Shown piece after piece: positions 36,940-47,000 of a stretch of DNA of 56,928 nucleotides. The notes beneath the pieces were generated by a model. It was not told the origin of the DNA. It saw only the letters and a program-made list of their open reading frames with translations, and searched no databases. The stretch lies in NCBI RefSeq assembly GCF_001746755.1, contig NZ_MCGG01000022.1:1-56928 (forward strand), read 5' to 3'. This DNA is from Magnetovibrio blakemorei. Lineage in GTDB: Bacteria; Pseudomonadota; Alphaproteobacteria; Rhodospirillales; Magnetovibrionaceae. Numbering within the stretch: position 1 is the stretch's first letter; every line of letters begins with the position of its first letter. A program made the position numbers and the translations under genes.

Positions 36940-39662
36940 CAAACCCCATCGCCTTCACCCTCAACGGTCAAGCCGTCACCGCTGAGTCCGGAGAAACCAT
37001 CTGGCAGGCCGCGAAGCGCCACGGCATCGATATTGAGCATCTCTGTTACAAACCCCGCCAAGGCTATCGCGCGGACGGCAACTGCCGGGCTTGCTTGGTT
37101 GAGGTCAAGGGCGAGCGAACCTTGGCCGCGTCGTGTCGCCGCCCTGTGCAGAGCGGCATGGACATTCGCACCGATACGCCGCGTGCCCAAACGGCCCGGC
37201 GCATGGTCGTGGAAATGCTGTTGGCGGACCATCCCGGCAACACGGACGCCACCATTTCCGATGTGCGTGCCTGGGCAGACCACATGGGCCTTGCGGAGAG
37301 CCGCTTTGCGTCGCCCACCCAAGCAGACGCAGACCAAAGTCATCCCGCCATTCACTTTAAACCGTCGGCATGCATCACCTGCGGGCTGTGCATTCGCGCT
37401 TGCCGGGACGTTCAATCCAACGATGTGATCGGTTTCTCAGGAAGGGGAGCGCACACCCGCATCGTTTTTGACCAAGGTGACGACCTGGGCAACAGCACCT
37501 GCGTGGCATGCGGCGAATGTGTCGAAGCCTGCCCCACGGGGGCGCTGCGCCCGGCCCATGAAGCCTTCGCCCCCCAGACAGGCGATCAAAAAATTGCCTC
37601 CACCTGTCCGTTTTGCGGTGTCGGCTGTCAAATCGAATACACCGAACGTAAAGGCAAAATCGTCCTTGCCGAAGGACTGGACGGTCCGTCTAATCACCAC
37701 CGCCTGTGCGTCAAGGGGCGCTTTGGGTTTAGCTACACCCACAATGTCGCACGCCTCACCAAACCTCTGATCCGCAAGGGCGGAGCGGCCAAGACCCCCG
37801 CAGATATTCCACCGCCCGACAAACGCTTAGACGCCTTTCGCGAAGCCACCTGGGATGAAGCCTTGGCACTGGCTGCAGACGGTTTTAAAACCATCCGGGC
37901 CCGCGATGGCGGCGCGGCGCTGTCGGGATTTGGGTCCGCCAAGGGCTCCAACGAAGAAGCCTATCTGTTTCAAAAGTTGATTCGCACTGCGTTTGGCTCC
38001 AACAATGTCGACCACTGCACCCGTTTGTGCCACGCCTCCTCAGTTGCGGCACTGCTGGAGGGCGTCGGGTCCGCCGCCGTAACAGCCCCATTCATGGCCG
38101 CCGAGGAGGCCGACGTGATCATCCTTATTGGATCACGCCCCGAATGGAATCACCCCGTCGCCGCCGCATGTTTCAAAACCGCCGCCAAACGCGGAGCGAA
38201 ACTGATCATCTTTGACCCACGCGGACAGGGATTGGCACGCTATGGTCAGCAACTGAACTTCAAATCCGGCACCGATGTGGCGCTGATCAACGCCCTGCTC
38301 CACACCATCATTTTTGAAGGACTGACCGACCAGAATTTCATCGCCAAGTTCGTTGACGGTTATGATGAACTGGTTAAGGCCGTAAAGGATTATACCCCGG
38401 AACGCATGGCGGACTTGACGGGCATTGACGCGTCCATTCTGCGCCAGGTGGCGCGCCAATATGCGACGGCCAAACGTTCCATCATCTTTTGGGGCATGGG
38501 CGTGTCGCAACATGTCCACGGCACCGACAATGCACGCGCCTTGATCGCCCTTGCGCTGATCACCGGACACATCGGTCGTCCCGGCACCGGACTTCATCCC
38601 CTGCGCGGCCAGAACAATGTTCAGGGCGCATCTGACGTCGGCTTGATTCCCATGTTCTTGCCCGATTATGCGTCCATTAAGGATGACGCCGTTCGCGCCC
38701 GGTTCGAGGCGGCATGGGGTACCAAACTGTCCCCAATTCCGGGTCTTACGGTGGTGGAAACCATGGACGCCGCCAACGCGGGCGTCATCAAGGGCATGTA
38801 TGTGATGGGGGAAAATCCGGCCATGTCTGACCCCGATGCCAACCATGCCCGCGCGGGTTTGGCCAAGCTGGAACACTTGGTGGTTCAAGATATATTTCTC
38901 ACCGAAACCGCATGGCTGGCAGACGTGATCCTGCCCGCTTCGACGTTTTACGAAAAAACCGGCACCTACACCAACACCAACCGTCAAGTGCAGATGGGCC
39001 GGAAAGTCGTTCACCCGCCTGGCGATGCACGTCAAGATTTTGATTTGATCTGCAATTTGGCCGAACGTCTGGGGTGCGCATGGAACTACGCGGGCCCTGA
39101 AGAGGTTTATGCGGAAATGCGCACCCTGATGCCCTCGATATCGGGTATATCGTGGGACCGTCTGCAACGCGACAACAGCGTCGTCTACCCCTGCACGGAC
39201 GAACACTTGCCCGGCCAAGACATCTTGTTCGGCGATGGCTTCCCCACGGCATCCGGGCGTGCGCGTTTGGTACCCGCCGACTTGACACCGCCCGATGAGA
39301 TGCCCGATGAGGCGTATCCCTTCCTGCTCACCACCGGACGTGTTCTGGAACACTGGCACACTGGCGCGATGACCCGCCCGGCGGATGTCTTAAACGCGAT
39401 TGAGCCACACCCCACCGTGTCGCTCCACCCCAAAGCCATCGGCAAGCTGGGCGTGAGCGCAGGGGCGCACGTCAAGGTCGAAAGCCGTCGCGGAGAAGTG
39501 GAACTGATGGTTAGGGCTGACCGCGACGTCCCGGAAGGTCTCGCCTTCATCCCGTTTTGTTTTCACGAGGCCGCCGCCAATCTTCTGACCAATCCAAAGC
39601 TGGATCCCTACGGCAAAATTCCGGAATTCAAAGTCTGCGCAGTCAAGGTCACCGCCCTTTGA
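36936..39662 (+). CDS. fdsA: NAD-type formate dehydrogenase, molybdopterin alpha subunit (FdsA)
   Basis: A 908-residue cytosolic subunit without an export signal. The N-terminus has a NuoG-like [2Fe-2S] domain (CYKPRQGYRADGNCRACLVE, about 37-56) and two ferredoxin motifs (CITCGLCIRAC, about 147; CVACGECVEACP, about 189). The molybdopterin part begins with CPFCGVGCQIEYTE (about 222). The molybdenum ligand is Cys in TRLCHASSVAAL (about 364), so not selenocysteine. It oxidises formate and passes electrons through its Fe-S chain to the FdsGB subunit. No fdsC or fdsD gene follows; fdhD at 16634 may supply the sulfurtransferase. Confidence 0.93.
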   Translation: MTNPIAFTLNGQAVTAESGETIWQAAKRHGIDIEHLCYKPRQGYRADGNCRACLVEVKGERTLAASCRRPVQSGMDIRTDTPRAQTARRMVVEMLLADHPGNTDATISDVRAWADHMGLAESRFASPTQADADQSHPAIHFKPSACITCGLCIRACRDVQSNDVIGFSGRGAHTRIVFDQGDDLGNSTCVACGECVEACPTGALRPAHEAFAPQTGDQKIASTCPFCGVGCQIEYTERKGKIVLAEGLDGPSNHHRLCVKGRFGFSYTHNVARLTKPLIRKGGAAKTPADIPPPDKRLDAFREATWDEALALAADGFKTIRARDGGAALSGFGSAKGSNEEAYLFQKLIRTAFGSNNVDHCTRLCHASSVAALLEGVGSAAVTAPFMAAEEADVIILIGSRPEWNHPVAAACFKTAAKRGAKLIIFDPRGQGLARYGQQLNFKSGTDVALINALLHTIIFEGLTDQNFIAKFVDGYDELVKAVKDYTPERMADLTGIDASILRQVARQYATAKRSIIFWGMGVSQHVHGTDNARALIALALITGHIGRPGTGLHPLRGQNNVQGASDVGLIPMFLPDYASIKDDAVRARFEAAWGTKLSPIPGLTVVETMDAANAGVIKGMYVMGENPAMSDPDANHARAGLAKLEHLVVQDIFLTETAWLADVILPASTFYEKTGTYTNTNRQVQMGRKVVHPPGDARQDFDLICNLAERLGCAWNYAGPEEVYAEMRTLMPSISGISWDRLQRDNSVVYPCTDEHLPGQDILFGDGFPTASGRARLVPADLTPPDEMPDEAYPFLLTTGRVLEHWHTGAMTRPADVLNAIEPHPTVSLHPKAIGKLGVSAGAHVKVESRRGEVELMVRADRDVPEGLAFIPFCFHEAAANLLTNPKLDPYGKIPEFKVCAVKVTAL

Positions 39663-39673
39663 GTGCACGCCTT

Positions 39674-39710
39674 AAAAAAACCGCCCGCCGTTTGGGATAA
39701 CGACGAGCGG
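39674..39710 (-). terminator. Intrinsic terminator downstream of gfa
   Basis: On the minus strand the arms at 39699-39710 and 39681-39692 pair over 12 bp (two G-U pairs), and the hairpin is followed by seven T residues (39680-39674). It lies 40 bp after the stop of gfa and on the same strand, and so ends that transcript. It is also just past the fdsA stop and may act weakly in the other direction. Confidence 0.75.
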
Positions 39711-39749
39711 CCAAGTCACCTCAACGAACGGACGAGGTTGGGGGATAAA

Positions 39750-40307
39750 TCATTTCGCCATATGGGCGGCGATGGCGTCCATCAACGGGGGAGACAGGCA
39801 GTCATAAGGCTCCAGGTTCAATTCCTTCAGCCGTGCGCGCACGCCTGACATGTCTTCTGGCTTGGTGCCCGATTCGATGATCGAAGAAACAAATGCGGCA
39901 AACTCGGCCCCAGACCAACCGTCACTGTCTGACAACTCGGTGTGGATGAAATCCAGGCCGTAGAATGGATGACCGGTATTTTCAATGCGTCCATACATGT
40001 GAGTACCACATTCCGTGCAAGCATGGCGTTGGATCGTGGCACTTTCATCAACGACCTTCAGCTTATGAGCGTTAGCCGTCACGGTCACTTTGTCACGTGG
40101 CACAACGGCCACTTGCGAGAACAACGCGCCTGCCGGTTTCCAACATTTTGTGCAGCCACAGACATGGTTATGGGCGCTTTGCGCCGCCACGCGGACAACG
40201 ACCTTGTCGGTAGCGCAGTTGCAACTCAATTCGCCGCCATTGAAACCATCAGCGCCAGCTTTGACGCCGCCGTCAACAGCCGGATGAATTTTCACAGAAT
40301 CACTCAT
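39750..40307 (-). CDS. gfa: S-(hydroxymethyl)glutathione synthase (glutathione-dependent formaldehyde-activating enzyme)
   Basis: A 185-residue Gfa-family protein that speeds the addition of glutathione to formaldehyde, giving the substrate of AdhC. Zinc-binding cysteine groups of the family are seen: ELSCNCA (about 27-33), [19 protein letters not shown] (about 48-66) and [16 protein letters not shown] (about 94-110). The C-terminal [10 protein letters not shown] is helical. It is convergent with fdsA and has its own terminator. Together with adhC and fghA it completes the glutathione-linked formaldehyde pathway in this window. Confidence 0.93.
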   Translation of the reverse strand: MSDSVKIHPAVDGGVKAGADGFNGGELSCNCATDKVVVRVAAQSAHNHVCGCTKCWKPAGALFSQVAVVPRDKVTVTANAHKLKVVDESATIQRHACTECGTHMYGRIENTGHPFYGLDFIHTELSDSDGWSGAEFAAFVSSIIESGTKPEDMSGVRARLKELNLEPYDCLSPPLMDAIAAHMAK

Positions 40308-41076
40308 TTAAAACCTCCACGAATAGACACCTAGTACTTATACAATACTAGACATATTGTTATAAATTTATGATTTCAAAATAATTTAATCGTTTAATTC
40401 CGTAAATTGCATTTATATTTATGAATTGATAGAAATAGCCTATGACAACTTTCCATGAAGCAGCAGACTCATCTGCAAGATTTGCGATGATATACGGGTC
40501 ATTTTGTATACGCTTCAGATCTGACACGGTTGATGATATGTGCACCGAGGATCTGCTCACAATCCCAGGACAAATGCTGTCGTTCCGCGCCCTCTTTAGG
40601 AAGGTTTGTATATTTCGTGTAACTCAAATTTATAGGCGCCGTCCACATGGTCCGTCGTCGAGGAGATTGCATATCGGTCACGGGTTATTCCTGTTGGTAG
40701 CTGGAGGCAGCTACCGCCAGTTTCGACCTTTTGTTGAAGTCGTGAGAATTCACATAAAGAAATGAAATATTTCAACGAGTTGTCGATAAGTTATACAAAC
40801 CAACGCATTCAACAGAGGGCACGGCCTTACGACTACTGCCAGCCTGCAAGCGGCCATTCAGAAAGGTCAGGTCTGCTTTGGGGTGCTTAGCGGACGTTAT
40901 TTCAGGGATCATCTAATATTGGTTGCGATACGAAGGACATTTGGGAAATGTCGGTTTAGACTATTTTGTTTTGTATTAGTTTTATGCTAACCATGACAAT
41001 AACCACATATCAATTGTGTGTATAATAAGTCTAATGTGCTCGATGTTTTTTAACCATCTTCCATGAGGGCCTCATT
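40308..41076. other. Long gene-free stretch upstream of the giant adhesin
   Basis: About 770 bp with no gene I can support. The left 150 bp are AT-rich and should hold the gfa promoter. The right 120 bp are AT-rich too, with a TATAAT hexamer at 41021-41026 about 50 bp before the adhesin ATG; no good -35 lies at the right spacing. A frame at 40442-40765 is open for 107 codons, but its product looks random. Confidence 0.35.
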
Positions 41077-44000
41077 ATGGAAGGCTATATTTTTGATGAT
41101 CTGAGCACACAACATTCGGATCATGTTAAAGTATTGGAACCATCTAACACCCACGGCAATATTGAATTGCCATCCGGTGAAGATTTTGTGCGTGCCTATT
41201 TCAACCGTGCTGGCCCTGACCTTTTGATCCAAACAGCCAGCGGCAGCCAGTTTTTAGCCCCCGATTTTTTCATGACGGAAACACCACCCGCACTGATCAC
41301 GCCTGAGGGTGCCACTCTGTCCGCTCAGCACATTACGGCCCTGGCCGGACCAGTTGCCCCGGGCCAAGTGGCGCAGTTGGGCTTTGGTGCGCCTGCAACG
41401 CAACAAGACGCCGGCCTGGGCGTACCCATCGGCCAAGTCAATGAAGCTGAAGGTCAAGTCACCGTCACCCACCCCGACGGCACGCAAGGAACGTTGCTTA
41501 CCGGTGGTTCTGTGTTTCAAGGCGACGTTTTGCAAACCGCCAGCGGAGCCAGCGTCAGTGTTATTTTTGTCGATGACACGGTGTTTTCCCTGGCCGAAGA
41601 CGGCCGCATGGTCTTGGACGAAATGGTCTATGACGCCAGCGCGCAAACCGGGGTGTTCAAAGCCGAAGTGGTGCAAGGGGTGTTTTCGTTTGTCAGCGGC
41701 CAAGTGGCAAAGACCTCGCCCGATGGCATGGTCGTCAGCACCCCGACCACGACGATTGGTATTCGCGGCTCTACGGTGTTGGGTAACGCGGCGGCGGAGG
41801 GGGCGGAAAACAAAGTCACTCTGGTCCCCGACGTGGATGGTAAAGTAGGCGAAATCGTTATCAACACAGGTGGCGGCAGCATCGTATTGAACAGCGCCGG
41901 GGCGACGACCACCGTGACCAGCGCCAATGGCGCGCCGTCTAAAGTGGTGGTTTTGTCCCAAGCCGCCATCCAAAAAAGCTTTGGCGCGACGCTGACGAAA
42001 TTGGTCAAGGTGGTGGCGCAAAAAGCTGCCGCCGATGCCACGCGGGCTGAGGCCCAGGCCCAAGCCAAAGGTGCAGAATCCAAGCAGGCCGCCGCCGAGG
42101 CCAAGCAGGCGGGCGAAGCGGCGCAAAAAGCCGACGAAGCGGCGCAAAAGGCCGACGGTGAAGCCACTCAGGCTGAAGCCGATGCTGCTGCTGCCAAAGC
42201 CGAAGCCGCTGCCGCCCAAGCGGAAGCCGAAGCCTCGGGCGACCCGGAAGCCATTGCTAAGGCTGCTGCCGCCGAAGCCAAAGCCGCCGAGGCCACCGCC
42301 AAGGCCGAAGCCGCCAAAGCCCAGGCCGAAGCCCAAGCTGCAGAAGCCGCCCAAGCCAAAGCCGAAGCCCAAGCCAAAATAGCTGCCGCGGAAACAAAGG
42401 CCGCAGAGGCGCAAGTCGCCGTCGCTCAGGCACAACAAGCCCAACAATTCAACACTCTGGCAAAATCAGCTGAGGCGACCCAAACCAAGGCTTTTGAAAC
42501 CGCCCAAAAGGCCGAGGCTGACACGGCGGCGACCGCGCAAAAAGCCGACACGGCGGACACCGCGCAAAAGTCCAGCACCACCGACGGTCAAAACACCGAA
42601 GGAAACAATGGAAATGACGGCACGGGACAAACCGATGCTGCCGCCGCTGCCGCACAAGCCGATGCCCTAGCCGCCGCAGCCGCAGCCGTCGCCGAAGCCC
42701 TAGCCCAAGCTGAGGCCGCTGCTGCGGAAGCCGAAGCCCAAGCGGCGGCAGAAGCAGCGGCGACGGCCAAAGCGGAAGCGGCAGCTGCAGCCGAAGCCCA
42801 AGCGGCAGCAGATGCTCAAGCGGCTGCCGATGCCGCCGCGGCAAAAGCCGCAGAAGACAACACCCCCGCCGCAAACCAGGCCCCCACGGCCGCAGACACA
42901 AACGACACCACCACCGAAGACGATAGAACCCCCATTTCCGGAACCGTCTCCGCCACGGACCCCGAAGGTGGCGCGATCACCTACAGCCTTGGCACATTCA
43001 ACGCCGCACACGCAACCATCACCATGGACAGCGACGGCACCTATACGTACATCCCGGAAGCCAATTATTTTGGCACCGACACCTTCACCTATATCGCCAC
43101 CGATAATGGGGGACTGACGGCGACGGGGACCGTCACGGTCGAAGTGACGGGCGTCAACGATGACCCCACAGCCACCGATGAAACGCTGACGGGCGATGAA
43201 GACACCGTCATCACCGGAACGGTGAGTGCAAACGATGTTGATAATGATGCCTTGAGCTACACCGTGAGCTCAGCCGCTACGCACGGTACGGTGAACCTCG
43301 ACAGCTCAACAGGTGTCTATACCTACACCCCTGAGGCCAACTATTTTGGCACGGACACGGTCGTGTTTTCCGCCAGTGATGGTAACAATGGCATCGCGAC
43401 ATCAACGGTCACCTTTACGGTTGCCTCCGTCAATGATGCGCCGGTGATTTCCACCATTTCGGCTTTTGAACCCAGCGGGAGCTTGGCGGCGGTCAACCAA
43501 TATACGACGGGGTCGCAGGCCGATTCCAACGGCACCACAATGATTGATTCCGCCAAAATGACGAATGGCGACTATGTCGTGACATGGCTTGAAACCAACG
43601 GGCTGGACACCAGTTCCTATGGGATCGTCGCGCGGGTATTTGCGCCGGACGGCACGCCACGTGGGAACGAGTTTGTCGTCAACGATTACGTGACCAGTTA
43701 TCAAAGTGACCCCCATGTTGCGGCCTTAAGTGGCGGTGGTTTTGTTGTCACGTTTGATTCCTCAACCTACACAGGGGACGCGACACAAACCGTTGTTGCG
43801 CGTCTTTACGACAATACAGGAGCACACCAGGGGGATTCGTTTGTTGTCCACACAGGTGCGGATCTTAATCAACAGCAAAACGAAGTCACCGCCTTGAGTG
43901 ATGGTGGCTTTGTTGTGGGGTACTGGACGCAATCTACTTCCCTGGGGGCAAGCGGTTACGATGCGGCCTTTCAGCGCTTCGATGCATCAGGTACCAAGGT

Positions 44001-47000
44001 AGGGACCGAAACCCTTGCGACGTCAGCAGGAGGCGACCAAGGGCTTGCTGGCCTGTTGGGTTTGTCTGATGGAAAATTCGTTGCTGTTTTGGATAACTCC
44101 GGCGCCAAATGGCAGGTCTACAATGCTGACGGCACGACATATGGAAATCAGATCGCAGCCACTGTCCAACCTTTGGTGGCCACGACGGACGGCGGTTGGG
44201 TAGGCGTCACTAGAACAACAAGCGAAATTGTCGTCAAAGTTCTGAGTCAATCTGGCGCCCAAGTCGGTTCTGATATCATTGTCGGCACCTCCGGAGGGGC
44301 ATCCACAACGACCGGATTTGATATGACCAAAACATCCGACGGCGGATATTTGGTCACATGGTTCGATGCCAATACGACTGGTAACAATGTCGCGACCATT
44401 GAAGGGTGTTATCTCAATTCCGATTTCACATTGCCCGGCGGGCAGTTCACAATTCAAAGCCCCGCCGATGCGGCAGGCAATGGTGCGACAACCATCGTCG
44501 GTCTGGATAATGGCAACGTCGCCATCCATTGGGATTCCAATTCCGATGGCAGCGGTTCCGCTGCACACGGTGGAATTTTACAACCCGTACAGCCGTCCAC
44601 TACGGAAGACACCGTTTTCAACGGTCAAGTGAGCGCCACGGACGCTGATGGGGACACCCTGTCATACAGCGTCTCCACCCAGGCGACGAATGGCACCGTG
44701 TCAATCGACTCCAACACCGGCGCGTACACTTATACTCCGACAGCCAACTATAACGGCTCAGCTAGCTTTACCGTTCAGGTGAGCGATGGGAATGGCGGCA
44801 TCGCCACCCAAACCGTCAGCATCACTGTCGCCTCCGTCAACGACGCGCCACTGACGGGCGGCACCAACGGCGACACCTTGCTTGTGGGCGGCACCGTTAT
44901 TTTTCAAACCAGCCACCTCAACGCGACGGACGTAGACAACACGGATTCGGCCCTCATCTACACCCTCGTGTCCGTTCCGACGACGGGGTCCGTAGAGTTG
45001 AATAACGTGGCCTTGGTGGCAAACGGAACCTTCACCCAGGCCGATGTCGATGCGGGCAACGTCAAGTATGTGCAAAATGGATCACAGACCTCAACGGACA
45101 TGTTCGGCTACACCGTAACCGACGGAACCCTCACCACCGCAGAACAAACGTTTACGTTGGCCATCGTTGACGCCCTAACGATTACCGGAACGACCGGGAA
45201 CGATGTGCTTGTCGGTAACATCGGCAATGATTCCCTGTCCGGTGATTTGGGGTCAGACACACTTACTGGCGGAGCGGGTAACGATGCCATCAACGGCGGC
45301 ACCGGTGATATGGGCATTGACGTTGCGGTGTTCACAGGCAACTACACCGATTATACCGTCACCGACAATGGCAACAGCACCTATACGGTCGCCGCAACCG
45401 CAGCCGCAATTGCGTTGGGCAATACCGACGGCAGCGACATTTTATCAAACATCGAAATCATGCGCTTCGCCGACCAAGATGTGGATCTGCCCTATAACCT
45501 GGGCACCAACAGCTCAATCTGGGGGACAACTGCCGACACCGTCACGGGCGGCATTCTGGGCGACACCATGTATGGCGGTTGGGCCGCCGACATCTTAAGC
45601 GGTGGCGCAGGCAATGACACGATCGACGGTGGCATTGATGACGATATCATCAACGGCGATGCGGGCAACGATACGCTCCTCGGCAATACTGGCAACGACA
45701 TCATTAACGGCGGCTTAGGTAACGACAGCATCACTGGCGGTGATGGTATCGACCTCATCACTGGCGATGCCGGTGATGACGCCATCGATGGCGGCACGGA
45801 CATGAGCATCGACGTTGCGGTGTTCACAGGCAACTACGCCGACTACACCATCACCAATAATGGCAACAGCACCTATACGGTCGCCGCAACCGCAGCTGCA
45901 ATTGCGCTGGGCAATACCGACGGCAGCGACATTTTATCAAACATCGAAGTCATGCGCTTTGCCGACCAAGATGTGGATCTACCCTATCTCCTGGGCACCA
46001 ACAGCTCAATCTGGGGCACGACCGCCGACACCGTCACGGGCAGCAGTCTGGGCGACACCATGTATGGCGGTTGGGGAGCCGACAACTTGAGCGGCGGCGC
46101 GGGCGACGACTATATCGATGGTGGCTATCATGATGATATCATCAACGGCGATGCGGGCAACGATACGCTCAAGGGCAATGTCGGCAACGACACCATCAAC
46201 GGCGGCGCGGATACGGACACAGCGATATTTGCTGGCGCGATGGCAAATTACACCATGAGTTTTGCCGAGAACGGCACCTTGACCATGACCGACACGGTAA
46301 GCACTGACGGCACCGACACCCTCACCAGCATTGAAACCTTAAGCTTCTCAGATGGCGCCATCACCGTTGCCAACCTGTCGGGAGAACGCTTAATCAACAC
46401 GACGACGACGGGCAATCAAACGGTTTCAAGATCTACGGATTTGAACGATGGTGGTTCCATCGTTTCATGGTACGACGCCAACACGTCGCAAGTCTTTATG
46501 CAACGCTACGATGCCGCAGGGACTTCCGTCGGCGGGGAAACCCAGATCACCTCATCTGCGTTGGCCAACACCTGGTACGATATCGAAGCCTTTGACAACG
46601 GCGGCTATGGCGTGTCGTGGACAAACGGGGTGAACGTGTATGCCAACCTTTACGACGCAAACGATACGCAGGTTGGCACGACAATTACACTGAACACCGC
46701 AGACGCTGACCATGCCAGCATTGCACAAACCTACAACAGTGGCTTTCTTGCCACCTTTACGTCCATCGATGCGGACGGCACAGGTATCTATGGCCGGTTC
46801 TACGATTCCACTGGCACGGCATTGACCAACCCGTTTATGATCAACACCGTGACGACCGCCGATCAGACTTCCCCTCGCTCAACAACATTGAACAACGGCA
46901 ACGTTGTCGTCTCGTGGATATCGAGCCAAGTCAATGCCCCCGACACGGGCGTGTACGCGCGCATTGTGAAATTCGATGGCACGGCGGTTCAATATTTGTC

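Noticed and set aside
38133-39359. Long minus-strand frame of 408 codons
   Set aside because: It is antisense to fdsA and shows no recognisable domain; the fdsA frame has clear ligands and motifs.
40442-40765. Plus-strand frame of 107 codons upstream of the adhesin
   Set aside because: Composition looks random, there is no ribosome site and no recognisable family; treated as non-coding.
41021-41026. TATAAT as a firm sigma-70 promoter of the adhesin
   Set aside because: The only TTGACA-like word (ATGACA, 40993-40998) is 22 bp away, too far for a standard promoter, so only the -10 word is mentioned.
41254-42447. Gly/Phe-rich minus-strand frame of 397 codons
   Set aside because: It is the mirror of the Ala-rich coiled coil of the adhesin; the composition is explained by the repeat.
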